DNA from: Methanomassiliicoccales archaeon PtaU1.Bin030
GTDB taxonomy: Archaea > Thermoplasmatota > Thermoplasmata > Methanomassiliicoccales > Methanomassiliicoccaceae
DNA length: 12,986 nt
Direction: 5' to 3'
Assembly (NCBI GenBank): GCA_002067635.1
Contig: MVRB01000021.1
Span: forward strand, 1 to 12,986
Under the pieces are notes generated by a model, which saw only the letters and a program-made list of their open reading frames with translations, did not search any database and was not told the origin of the DNA. The position numbers and the translations under genes were made by a program. Each line of letters begins with the position of its first letter. Position 1 is the stretch's first letter. Below are positions 6,627 to 12,986 of this stretch, piece by piece.

Positions 6627-7895
6627 ATGGAAAAGAGGATGAAAATTCTTTCGTTCGCCATAGTGGTAACGTTGCTCATCACTTCGATCGCAGGTGCGAT
6701 GGTCCTGCTGGCCGCTGGTAAGGACAATATCTCCACCTCCACCTCCTTATCGTCCGTCCGCCTGCAGATTTGTGGGAACGCCAATGGGGACGACATCATC
6801 GACGAGAAGGACATCGAGGCCATACAGAAGATCATAGACGGTGGGGGTGAGATCTCCAACCTCACCGACGCCAACCAGGATGGGGTCATCGACCAGAAGG
6901 ACATCGATCAGGTCGAGGCCATTATCGACCATGAGGAGACCAGGCTGTACTACGTGGACATCGATGGGCACAACGCCTCCGTACATACCCCTGTCAACTC
7001 CATAATAGCCATCTACAATGTCTATGTGGAGATGGTTAGAGCCCTGAACGCTACCGACCTCATCGTGGGGGTGGACGACTCCATCAGCGATTACGATACC
7101 TACTTCCCGGAGCTGCAGTCCCTGCCCTCTGTCGGCAACAGGTTCACCCCCGATGTGGAACAGATTCTGTCCATCAACCCTGACGTGTACTTCACCGGCA
7201 CGCGTTCCTACTATGACAGCGAGCTGGAGAGCAAGCTGGCCGCTAACGGTACGGACATCGATGTCGTCCGCCTTCCCTGCTGGGAATACGGTCTATTGCC
7301 CCAAGGGATGCTTACACTGGGTTACATCCTGGGTCACGAGGACGAGGCCTTCGAGTACCTGGAGTGGCGAGACGCGATCCTGAACAGGATAACCGAGAAG
7401 GTAGGTAAGATCGCCGAAGAGAACAGAACTACCTCTCTAGGCACCTTCGAGGGGTGCGCGGTGAGCCACGGCAGCGGGGCCTTCGAGCTGATGGAGATAG
7501 CAGGGTCGAACAATATAGCAGGTGTGCTGTCCAGCACTGGCATATATCCCACGATTGAACCGGAGTGGGTCATTGAGAACGACCCCGACGTCATAGTGAC
7601 TTGGGCGGTGGCCGGCTTCTACAAGGGGGCAGACATCTCGATAATTCAGGAGCAACTCGACAGCACCAGGGAGGCATACAGGGCGGCGACCGCCGTGGCC
7701 GAGGGACGCACATACGTCATGGCCTGGGACATCACATGCGGACCCTCGGACATCATCTCGGTAGCATACTATGCTAAGTGGTTCTACCCTGACCTCTTCA
7801 CGGACCTGGACCCGGCGGCGCTGCATCAGGAGTACATCGACCGGTTCTGCGGCGGTATCGACCTGGACGTTTCCACAGGGGCGTTCGTGCTTTGA
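6627..7895 (+). CDS. SBP2: dockerin-like/BtuF-type substrate-binding protein
   Basis: A 422-residue paralogue of SBP1 and SBP3 with the same order of parts: a hydrophobic N-terminal anchor (about 8-30, no lipobox Cys), two EF-hand loops NANGDDIIDEKD (51-62) and DANQDGVIDQKD (81-92), then a BtuF/FepB-type binding domain with GVDDS, NPDVYFTGT, GTDIDVVRLPCWEY and PEWVIENDPDVIV. It differs from its sisters at places likely to line the pocket: RLPCWEY carries Cys where they have Thr, EGCAVSHGSG replaces the sisters' loop, and MAWDITCGPS has another Cys. This could mean a different ligand. The region encoding the second EF-hand is identical in DNA to SBP3 over 108 bp. AAGGGGAT lies 6 bases before the ATG. 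The stop overlaps a TTG start of methyltransferase 2. It probably uses the downstream permease and ATPase. Confidence 0.88.
   Translation: MEKRMKILSFAIVVTLLITSIAGAMVLLAAGKDNISTSTSLSSVRLQICGNANGDDIIDEKDIEAIQKIIDGGGEISNLTDANQDGVIDQKDIDQVEAIIDHEETRLYYVDIDGHNASVHTPVNSIIAIYNVYVEMVRALNATDLIVGVDDSISDYDTYFPELQSLPSVGNRFTPDVEQILSINPDVYFTGTRSYYDSELESKLAANGTDIDVVRLPCWEYGLLPQGMLTLGYILGHEDEAFEYLEWRDAILNRITEKVGKIAEENRTTSLGTFEGCAVSHGSGAFELMEIAGSNNIAGVLSSTGIYPTIEPEWVIENDPDVIVTWAVAGFYKGADISIIQEQLDSTREAYRAATAVAEGRTYVMAWDITCGPSDIISVAYYAKWFYPDLFTDLDPAALHQEYIDRFCGGIDLDVSTGAFVL
6854..6961 (+). repeat. 108-bp identical tract, copy in SBP2
   Basis: This stretch is identical base for base to 9013-9120 in SBP3. It begins at CTCCAACCTC and ends at TACGTGGACAT. 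Sequence on both sides differs at many positions, including synonymous ones. It encodes the second EF-hand loop and the linker into the binding domain. The sharp edges suggest recent gene conversion between the two paralogues. Confidence 0.9.
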
Positions 7896-8668
7896 AGGAC
7901 GATATCATCGAGGTGTGGGACAATCGATCACAGAGCTACAGCAAGGTAGTCCAAGGGGGCATGGCCAGTTCCTACGAGAGCAGGGGCTGGCAGGAAATAT
8001 TCACCGATGCCATGGGGCCTGGCAGGTACAAGGTCCTGGACGTCGGTACCGGCCCGGGCGTGGTCGCCTTCCTGCTGTCCCAACTAGGCCATGAGGTTAC
8101 CGCCGTGGACCTCTCTGAGGGTATGCTCACGGCGGCGCGCCGTAACGCTGCCCAGTACGGTCTGGACATTCGTTTCGAGAAGGGAGATGCTGAAGCCCTC
8201 CCTTTCCCCGACTCCAGCTTTGATATCGTCGTCAGTAAGTACGTCCTGTGGACCGTGCCCAACCCGGCCAAAGCTCTCAGTGAATGGTATCGAGTGGTGA
8301 GACCGGGTGGAAAGGTAATCTACGTTGACGGCAACTGGAACACCGATCTGGAGTCATCTTGGTGGCGGAGAAGGTGGAAGGATGCGGCGAGGTTGAGCAC
8401 GGCCCTTTCCGAGCGCCAATATTCTCCCAGGGAGAGAAAGGACTTCAGCAATAGCATGTGGGAGATGCTGTGGTCCACCCATGCGGACCGTCCGGCTCAG
8501 GACCTGAATATGATGGGCGAGGTGGGGTTCGAGAACATATCGACAGTTCACATCCCCAACCGACGGGTGCTCAGTGGGATGAGGTACTTCCAGCACGGGT
8601 ATTGGAAGGGCAATTTTCTCGTCCGCGGAACAAAGGGATCTCGGGAGGGTCCGACCGAGAATCGCTAG
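7892..8668 (+). CDS. Class I SAM-dependent methyltransferase 2 (paired with SBP2)
   Basis: A 258-residue paralogue of the other two methyltransferases. It begins at a TTG whose last two bases open the SBP2 stop codon (TTGA), exactly parallel to the ATGA and GTGA junctions of its sisters; the N-terminus (M)KDDIIEVWDNRSQSYSK aligns with theirs. Motif I is VLDVGTGPGVVAF, motif II VTAVDLSEGM, then GDAEALPFPD and VVRPGGKVIYVDGNW. The cap region contains SSWWRRRWKDAARL and ends HGYWKGNFLVRGTKG. It is closer to methyltransferase 3 (shared WWRRRW block) than to methyltransferase 1. It is the only gene in the window ending in TAG; TAA follows 29 codons later in frame. The substrate is unknown; it presumably acts on the ligand of SBP2 or on something made from it. 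Confidence 0.9.
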   Translation: MKDDIIEVWDNRSQSYSKVVQGGMASSYESRGWQEIFTDAMGPGRYKVLDVGTGPGVVAFLLSQLGHEVTAVDLSEGMLTAARRNAAQYGLDIRFEKGDAEALPFPDSSFDIVVSKYVLWTVPNPAKALSEWYRVVRPGGKVIYVDGNWNTDLESSWWRRRWKDAARLSTALSERQYSPRERKDFSNSMWEMLWSTHADRPAQDLNMMGEVGFENISTVHIPNRRVLSGMRYFQHGYWKGNFLVRGTKGSREGPTENR

Positions 8669-8791
8669 GGGCCATTGAACCGACCAGGAACGTTGACCGT
8701 CCTATCGGTCACGAGCACATCTGGTCGAGGCCCTCATCAACGAGGTTGGAAGGAAGGATAAATACAGACCAGACCACAAGGGGGATCGCAA
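8669..8791 (+). promoter_or_regulatory. Spacer before SBP3: hairpin and weak TATA-like box
   Basis: This 123-bp gap contains a perfect 6-bp hairpin, TGACCG (8694-8699) and CGGTCA (8706-8711) around a 6-base loop, with no T-run. It also has a TATA-like GATAAATAC (8757-8765). That box is only about 30 bp from the ATG, so a transcript from it would start inside the ribosome site AAGGGGGAT (8778-8786). The operator half-sites found at the other two SBP promoters are absent. SBP3 is therefore probably reached by read-through from SBP2. Confidence 0.4.
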
Positions 8792-10051
8792 ATGGAAAAG
8801 AAGATCAAGTTGCTGGCAATCCTGATGGTTACCATTGTTCTGGCGGCATCCATCGTAGGAGTGATTATTTTAAGCGGGGCAGCCAAGGGGAAGACATATA
8901 CAAATGTCTCCTCGGTGCGGCTGCAGGTATTTGGGAACGCAAACGAGGATGACACCATCGACCAGAGGGACATCGACTTCATCAGCGAGGTGATCGCGGG
9001 TGATCGCAGTGCCTCCAACCTCACCGACGCCAACCAGGATGGGGTCATCGACCAGAAGGACATCGATCAGGTCGAGGCCATTATCGACCATGAGGAGACC
9101 AGGCTGTACTACGTGGACATTGATGGCTACAATGCCTCTGTTCATTACCCTGTTCAGACCATGATCGCCATATACACGAAGTACGTAGAGGTCGTTCGGG
9201 TCCTCAATGCCACTGACATGATCATCGGTGTGGACGACTCGGTAGGAACCTACAAGACGTTCTTCCCTACCTTGACCTCCCTGCCATCGGTTGGAAACCG
9301 TTTCACTCCTGACGTGGAGAAGATTCTGGCTATCGATCCAGACATCTACTTCACCGGCACGCGGAATAACTACGATTCCGCTCTGGAAACAAAATTGTCC
9401 GCTAATGGAACGGACATAGATGTGGTCAGACTGCCAACCTGGGAATATGGGAAGACAACGCAGGGGCTCCTGACGCTGGCTTACATCCTGGGCAAAGAGG
9501 AACGGGCTTACGAGTACTTGGAGTGGCACGACTCACTTCTGAAAAGCATCACCGATAAGATAGCTACAATACCTACAGAGGACCGGGTCACCGTCCTCCT
9601 GGACTCGGTCGGCAACAAGGCCAGGTCCACCGGTAGCGGGGATTACGAGAATTCCCAGATCGCAGGGGCAATAAACATTGGGGGCGAGCTGTCAGGGGGG
9701 ATTTATCCGGTCTATGATGTGGAATGGGTCATCGAGAAGAATCCGGATTTCATCATAGGTCTCATTACTGCTGGATATAATGGTAACCTCACCGATCTGC
9801 AAGCGAGGTACGACGTCCTTGCCGCACAGTTCAATGCGACGGATGCTGTCAAGAATGGCAACCTACACATCATGGCCTTCGACATCATGAATGGCGCATC
9901 CTACCTTGTCTCCATTGCATATCAGGCTAAGTGGTACTATCCCGACCTGTTCGCCGATCTGGATCCCCAGAAAATCCATCAGGAGTATCTGGATACCTTC
10001 TGCGGCGGGATCGACCTGGACGTCTCCACCTTAGGGGGTTTCGTCCTGTGA
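8792..10051 (+). CDS. SBP3: dockerin-like/BtuF-type substrate-binding protein
   Basis: A 419-residue paralogue of SBP1 and SBP2. A hydrophobic anchor spans about 7-29. Two EF-hand loops follow, NANEDDTIDQRD (49-60) and DANQDGVIDQKD (79-90), and then the BtuF/FepB-type domain: TDMIIGVDDS (141-150), DPDIYFTGT (182-190), GTDIDVVRLPTWEY (206-219), EWVIEKNPDFIIG and KWYYPDLF, ending FCGGIDLDVSTLGGFVL. The first EF loop resembles SBP1 while the second is identical to SBP2 at DNA level, giving a mosaic look. AAGGGGGAT precedes the ATG by about 5 bases. The stop overlaps the GTG start of methyltransferase 3. It is the SBP nearest to the permease and ATPase genes and probably the original partner in the transporter operon. 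The ligand is unknown; a metal chelate or corrinoid is likely from the family. Confidence 0.88.
   Translation: MEKKIKLLAILMVTIVLAASIVGVIILSGAAKGKTYTNVSSVRLQVFGNANEDDTIDQRDIDFISEVIAGDRSASNLTDANQDGVIDQKDIDQVEAIIDHEETRLYYVDIDGYNASVHYPVQTMIAIYTKYVEVVRVLNATDMIIGVDDSVGTYKTFFPTLTSLPSVGNRFTPDVEKILAIDPDIYFTGTRNNYDSALETKLSANGTDIDVVRLPTWEYGKTTQGLLTLAYILGKEERAYEYLEWHDSLLKSITDKIATIPTEDRVTVLLDSVGNKARSTGSGDYENSQIAGAINIGGELSGGIYPVYDVEWVIEKNPDFIIGLITAGYNGNLTDLQARYDVLAAQFNATDAVKNGNLHIMAFDIMNGASYLVSIAYQAKWYYPDLFADLDPQKIHQEYLDTFCGGIDLDVSTLGGFVL
9013..9120 (+). repeat. 108-bp identical tract, copy in SBP3
   Basis: This is the second copy of the tract at 6854-6961, in the same reading frame, spaced 2,159 bp from the first. 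Identity stops abruptly at both ends. It covers the second EF-hand loop and the start of the link to the binding domain. Confidence 0.9.
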
Positions 10052-10833
10052 AGGAAGAGATCGTGGACCACTGGTCGCGTAGATCCTCCAGCTATAGCAG
10101 GTTCGTTCAGGAGGGCCTTTCCAAGAGGTACGAGAGGGAAGGGTGGCAGACCATCTTCACTGAGGCCATAGGCAAAGAGAAATGCAAGATGCTGGATGTC
10201 GGTACCGGCCCAGGCGTGGTCGCCTTCCAGCTCGCAGAGCTTGGGCATGAGATGACGGCAGTGGACCTATCCGATGGCATGCTGGAGGAAGCACGTCAGA
10301 ACGCTCTCAGGTACGGTCTGGACGTTGACTTCCGCAAGGGAGATGCCGAGGCCCTCCCCTTCCCTGATAATACCTTCGATGTGGTGGTAGCCAAGTACGT
10401 GTTGTGGACTGTGCCCGACCCGGAGAAGGCTCTCAGCGAGTGGCACCGGGTCCTACGGCCAGGCGGGAAGGTCGTCTACGTCGACGGGAACTGGACATTG
10501 GACCTGGAACGGTCATGGTGGCGACGGCGTTGGTGTGGTTTTGCTAACTTCCTGAACGCCGTTTCCGAACACAGAAGCCCATTCCAGAAGGAGGAATCTT
10601 TCAATGACAAGGTCCGCCCCCAGCTATGGTCCATCCACGTTGACCGCCCCTCGGCAGATATCGAGATGATGAGGAGAGCGGGCTTCGACGATGTGCAGAC
10701 CATGAACGGTCTGAAGAGGCGTGTGCTGAGAGGAACGCGACTCATCAGGTACGGGTATTGGAGGGATTACTTTCTTGTCAGTGGAACAAAGGCCATGGGT
10801 TTGACCGCCGAGAAAGCAGCAGGTGCGAAATGA
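10048..10833 (+). CDS. Class I SAM-dependent methyltransferase 3 (paired with SBP3)
   Basis: A 261-residue paralogue of methyltransferases 1 and 2. The frame is open back to an ATG at 9931, but the real start is almost certainly the GTG at 10048: it overlaps the SBP3 stop as GTGA, and only from there does the protein, (M)KEEIVDHWSRRSSSYSR, align with its sisters. The upstream 39 residues are SBP3 read in another frame. SAM motifs are MLDVGTGPGVVAF, MTAVDLSDGM, GDAEALPFPD and VLRPGGKVVYVDGNW; the C-terminal cap ends YGYWRDYFLVSGTKA. Its own stop overlaps the permease ATG (ATGA), so SBP3, this gene and the permease form one tightly coupled block. The substrate is unknown. Its position inside the transporter operon is the strongest hint that methylation and uptake work together. 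Confidence 0.9.
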   Translation: MKEEIVDHWSRRSSSYSRFVQEGLSKRYEREGWQTIFTEAIGKEKCKMLDVGTGPGVVAFQLAELGHEMTAVDLSDGMLEEARQNALRYGLDVDFRKGDAEALPFPDNTFDVVVAKYVLWTVPDPEKALSEWHRVLRPGGKVVYVDGNWTLDLERSWWRRRWCGFANFLNAVSEHRSPFQKEESFNDKVRPQLWSIHVDRPSADIEMMRRAGFDDVQTMNGLKRRVLRGTRLIRYGYWRDYFLVSGTKAMGLTAEKAAGAK

Positions 10834-11948
10834 CATCAAATGGCGTGCCTGGGACTAAAGCCTCCCCCTTCGGCTTACTCTCGGCGTTCAAAGGCAGGAA
10901 CGATGCTAGTATCAAGGGCCAGTATCGCACGTATCTCTTTAACAAGTTCCTGTTCATGCTAAGCTGCGGGGCGCTCGTTGTGGTCATATCGGGCGTCTCC
11001 GCCACCCTTGGCTCCTACGACCTGAGGTTCCTGGAGGTTTACCAGATAATATTCGACCATCTGCTAAAATGGAGCGAGCCGGAGACGGTCAAGGTGTTCG
11101 TCGTCTGGCAGTTGCGCCTTCCCCGCATCATCATGGGCGTCGTGGCCGGCTTCGGTCTTGCCATCGCCGGGACGGCCATGCAAGGCATCATGAAGAACCC
11201 CCTTGCCGATCCCTACACCACCGGCATCTCGGCGGGGGCCGGGTTCGGGGCGGCCATCGCCATCATCCTGAACTTTGGCGTGGTGGTAGGCCAGTATGCC
11301 ATCATCATCAATGCCTTCCTGTTCTCCCTCATCCCCACTTTCATCATCGTAAGCCTCACCCGCTTCAGGCGACCTACGCCCTCGATGATGGTGCTTGCGG
11401 GTATCGCCACCATGTACATTTTCACGGCCATGACCTCCCTGTTCATGATCTCCGCTGACCCCAACTCCGTCCAGGCGGTGTACGTCTGGACTGTTGGCAC
11501 GTTGGACAAGGCCAGCTGGACATCCATCCCCATAGTCTTCGCCATCGTGGTCCTGGGAAGCGTCTACCTCCAAGTAATGGCCAAGAACCTCAACGTGATG
11601 GGTATGGGGGATGCGGGGGCGAAGAGCCTGGGCGTCAACGTGGAGAGGACCAGGGTCCTTATCCTGGCCGTGATTTCCCTCATGACCGCCGCCATCGTCA
11701 GCTTCACCGGGGTCATCGGCTTCATCGGCCTGGTGTCCCCGCACGTGGTGCGTATCTTCCTGGGCTCGGACAATAAGTACCTCCTGCCAGCATCGGGGCT
11801 TTTCGGAGCGGCCCTCCTGCTGGGGGCCGATGCGGTGGCCAGGACGATCATCGCCCCCACCATACTGCCAGTGGGGATAATCACGGCGTTCATCGGGGGC
11901 CCGCTGTTCCTGTATCTCATCATGCGGCGGGAGAAGGAGGTTTGGTGA
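10830..11948 (+). CDS. FecCD/BtuC-family ABC permease
   Basis: A 372-residue membrane subunit of an importer for iron complexes, cobalamin or similar metal chelates. Family motifs are clear: RLPRIIMGVVAGFGLAIAGT followed by MQGIMKNPLADPYTTGISAG, later MGDAGAKSLGV (the loop that contacts the ATPase), then GVIGFIGLVSPHVVRIFLG and LPVGIITAFIGGPLFLYLI. About ten hydrophobic helices are visible after a roughly 38-residue polar N-terminus. The frame is open back to 10758, but the ATG at 10830 overlaps the methyltransferase 3 stop (ATGA) and gives a more usual length. It would work as a dimer with the ATPase just downstream and take substrate from SBP1, SBP2 and SBP3, since no other permease is in the window. 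FecCD-type systems can also carry nickel or cobalt (reported in Helicobacter), which fits the context. Confidence 0.92.
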   Translation: MTSNGVPGTKASPFGLLSAFKGRNDASIKGQYRTYLFNKFLFMLSCGALVVVISGVSATLGSYDLRFLEVYQIIFDHLLKWSEPETVKVFVVWQLRLPRIIMGVVAGFGLAIAGTAMQGIMKNPLADPYTTGISAGAGFGAAIAIILNFGVVVGQYAIIINAFLFSLIPTFIIVSLTRFRRPTPSMMVLAGIATMYIFTAMTSLFMISADPNSVQAVYVWTVGTLDKASWTSIPIVFAIVVLGSVYLQVMAKNLNVMGMGDAGAKSLGVNVERTRVLILAVISLMTAAIVSFTGVIGFIGLVSPHVVRIFLGSDNKYLLPASGLFGAALLLGADAVARTIIAPTILPVGIITAFIGGPLFLYLIMRREKEVW

Positions 11949-11957
11949 GGTGACGAT

Positions 11958-12824
11958 ATGAGATTGAAGTTGAAGGACGTGGAGTTCAGCTACTCGAGCG
12001 TCAAGGTGCTCGACGATGTTTGCCTGGACCTGGACGAGCCCAAGTTCGTGTGCGTCCTGGGACCGAACGGTGTAGGAAAATCGACCCTGGTGCACTGTAT
12101 CAACCGAATCCTGAAGCCCCAGAAGGGGGTGGTGCTGCTGGACCAGGCCAACGTTCAGGAGATGGGGCTGAAGGAGGTGGCCAGGAAGGTCGGGTACGTG
12201 CCCCAGGCATCGACCGACATGTTCCCCCTGACGGTGGTCGACACCGTCCTCATGGGCCGGCATCCTCACTCAGGGTGGAACACCAGCGAGAGGGATCTGG
12301 ATATCGTAACCGGCATCCTAGGCTTGCTGGGCATCGACGACCTTGCGCTGCGGTCCTTCGACGAACTGAGCGCCGGCCAGAAGCAGAAAGTGCTCATCGC
12401 TCGGGGCCTGGCGCAGGAGCCACAGCTTCTCCTCCTGGACGAGCCTACCTCCAACCTCGATATCCGGCACCAGCTGGAGGTGATGGAGCTGCTGGGCGAC
12501 CTAGTGCGCAGCCGGGACCTGATGGTCGTAATGGTCAGTCACGACCTCAACATCACCGCCCGCTACGCTCACCTAGTGATCATGATGAAGGGCGGAAGGA
12601 TATTCGCCGTGGGCACGCCGGAGCAGGTGTTCACCGAGGAAAACATCAGGAGCGTGTACGGCGTGGAGGCCCAGGTGGTCACGACGGGGGCGAAGCCCTA
12701 CGTGGTCCCGCTCGCAGCCTGCAAGGCCCCCATGGCTGGGGAGGGGAGCGATCTGGTAAGAGTGGAAGGGATGGCGCCCGTAGGTCATGCAGAGCCAGCC
12801 CTTCCCTCTGACATGTCCCCCTGA
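11958..12824 (+). CDS. FecE/BtuD-family ABC transporter ATPase
   Basis: A 288-residue ATP-binding subunit that powers the permease upstream. Walker A GPNGVGKST (35-43), the Q-loop VPQAS (81-85), the signature LSAGQKQKV (137-145), Walker B LLLLDEP (157-163) with D-loop SNLD (165-168) and the switch histidine in VMVSHDL (191-197) are all present, so it should be active. TVVDTVLMGRHPH (92-104) is typical of the FecE/BtuD branch. After the usual family end near residue 240 there is a tail of about 45 residues rich in Gly, Pro and Ala, with no motif I recognise. A strong ribosome site, GGTGAGGTGA (11944-11953), overlaps the permease stop and lies 4 bases before the ATG; the gap between genes is 9 bases. 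It is the last gene of the rightward unit. Confidence 0.93.
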   Translation: MRLKLKDVEFSYSSVKVLDDVCLDLDEPKFVCVLGPNGVGKSTLVHCINRILKPQKGVVLLDQANVQEMGLKEVARKVGYVPQASTDMFPLTVVDTVLMGRHPHSGWNTSERDLDIVTGILGLLGIDDLALRSFDELSAGQKQKVLIARGLAQEPQLLLLDEPTSNLDIRHQLEVMELLGDLVRSRDLMVVMVSHDLNITARYAHLVIMMKGGRIFAVGTPEQVFTEENIRSVYGVEAQVVTTGAKPYVVPLAACKAPMAGEGSDLVRVEGMAPVGHAEPALPSDMSP

Positions 12825-12841
12825 GGTGCCGAGCGTGCACC
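12825..12841. other. Small hairpin between convergent genes
   Basis: GGTGC (12825-12829) and GCACC (12837-12841) form a 5-bp stem around a 7-base loop right after the ATPase stop. It sits between convergent genes only 32 bp apart. No T-run follows on either strand, so a terminator role is weakly supported. Confidence 0.25.
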
Positions 12842-12856
12842 GGGGGACGATCGAGC

Positions 12857-12986
12857 TCACGTCCCTCTGACGAACACGATCCCGTGGCTGAGCAGGTTCG
12901 CCTCCATGAGGGCGACGTTCTCCAGGACCAGCTGCTCCCCGACGATGTCAGTGCACACCGCGTCCCCGTCCCTCATGACTATCCTG
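12857..12986 (-). CDS. CooT-like small protein, C-terminal part (5' cut by window edge)
   Basis: Read on the minus strand from the right edge, this frame encodes 42 residues ending in TGA (12857-12859). It contains MRDGDAVCTDIVGEQLVLEN and then VALMEANLLSHGIVFVRGT. The pattern of an acidic turn, D-hydrophobic-hydrophobic-G-E, a strand, and a last strand with an HGIVFV-like end fits the C-terminal two thirds of CooT-family proteins, so this is probably a second CooT-like gene. The N-terminus, where the nickel-binding Cys2 would be, lies outside the window. It faces the transporter operon head-on. With the CooC/CooT operon on the left, it places the uptake genes between two sets of nickel-related genes. 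It was too short at the edge to be found as a standard open frame. Confidence 0.55.
   Translation of the reverse strand, partial: RIVMRDGDAVCTDIVGEQLVLENVALMEANLLSHGIVFVRGT

Noticed and set aside
8666..8755. TAG at the end of methyltransferase 2 read as pyrrolysine
   Set aside because: Some methanogens do this, but the protein already ends where its sisters end, and the 28 codons to the next stop show no conserved motif.
9931..10047. Longer N-terminus for methyltransferase 3
   Set aside because: The extra 39 residues are SBP3 coding sequence in another frame; both sister methyltransferases start at the SBP stop.
11064..12269. 401-codon antisense frame opposite the permease and ATPase genes
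   Set aside because: Its His/Asp/Gly-rich product is the usual shadow of a GC-rich coding strand, and the sense frames have complete transporter motifs.

Overview
The window looks like the chromosome of an anaerobic archaeon, probably a methanogen or a relative. The evidence is promoters with AT-rich archaeal TATA-like boxes, purine-rich ribosome sites such as GAGGTGA, an FmdE-family gene, and CooC- and CooT-type nickel-protein accessory genes. Thermoplasmatota/Methanomassiliicoccales is my best guess, but it rests on general resemblance and not on a marker gene. Nearly all stops are TGA; one gene ends in TAG.

Layout. At the left edge (2-73, +) is the last piece of a membrane protein, followed by a hairpin/T-tract terminator. 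Positions 314-2517 hold a four-gene operon on the minus strand, read from right to left: a DUF4198-like beta-rich protein, a CooC-like P-loop ATPase with a CxC motif, a CooT-like small protein starting Met-Cys, and an FmdE-family protein. From a divergent control region (2518-2889) the plus strand carries two transcription units. Unit 1 is SBP1 - methyltransferase 1 - MATE exporter. Unit 2 is SBP2 - methyltransferase 2 - SBP3 - methyltransferase 3 - FecCD-type permease - FecE/BtuD-type ATPase. At the right edge, on the minus strand, is the C-terminal part of a second CooT-like gene.

The main result is a repeated module and its control. Three paralogous substrate-binding proteins (SBPs), each with an N-terminal membrane anchor, two dockerin-like EF-hand loops and a BtuF/FepB-type binding domain, are each followed by a paralogous class I SAM methyltransferase. 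In each case the methyltransferase start codon overlaps the SBP stop (ATGA, TTGA, GTGA). Only one permease/ATPase pair is present, so three receptors probably share one transporter. A 27-bp operator-like element (GTAWYAC-N13-GTAWTAY) occurs three times, at the same distance from a TATA-like box, in front of SBP1, SBP2 and the CooC/CooT operon. This ties the uptake system to nickel-protein maturation and points to nickel, or a nickel or cobalt chelate, as the cargo. That cargo is inferred and not shown. SBP2 and SBP3 share a 108-bp identical tract inside otherwise diverged genes, which suggests recent gene conversion.
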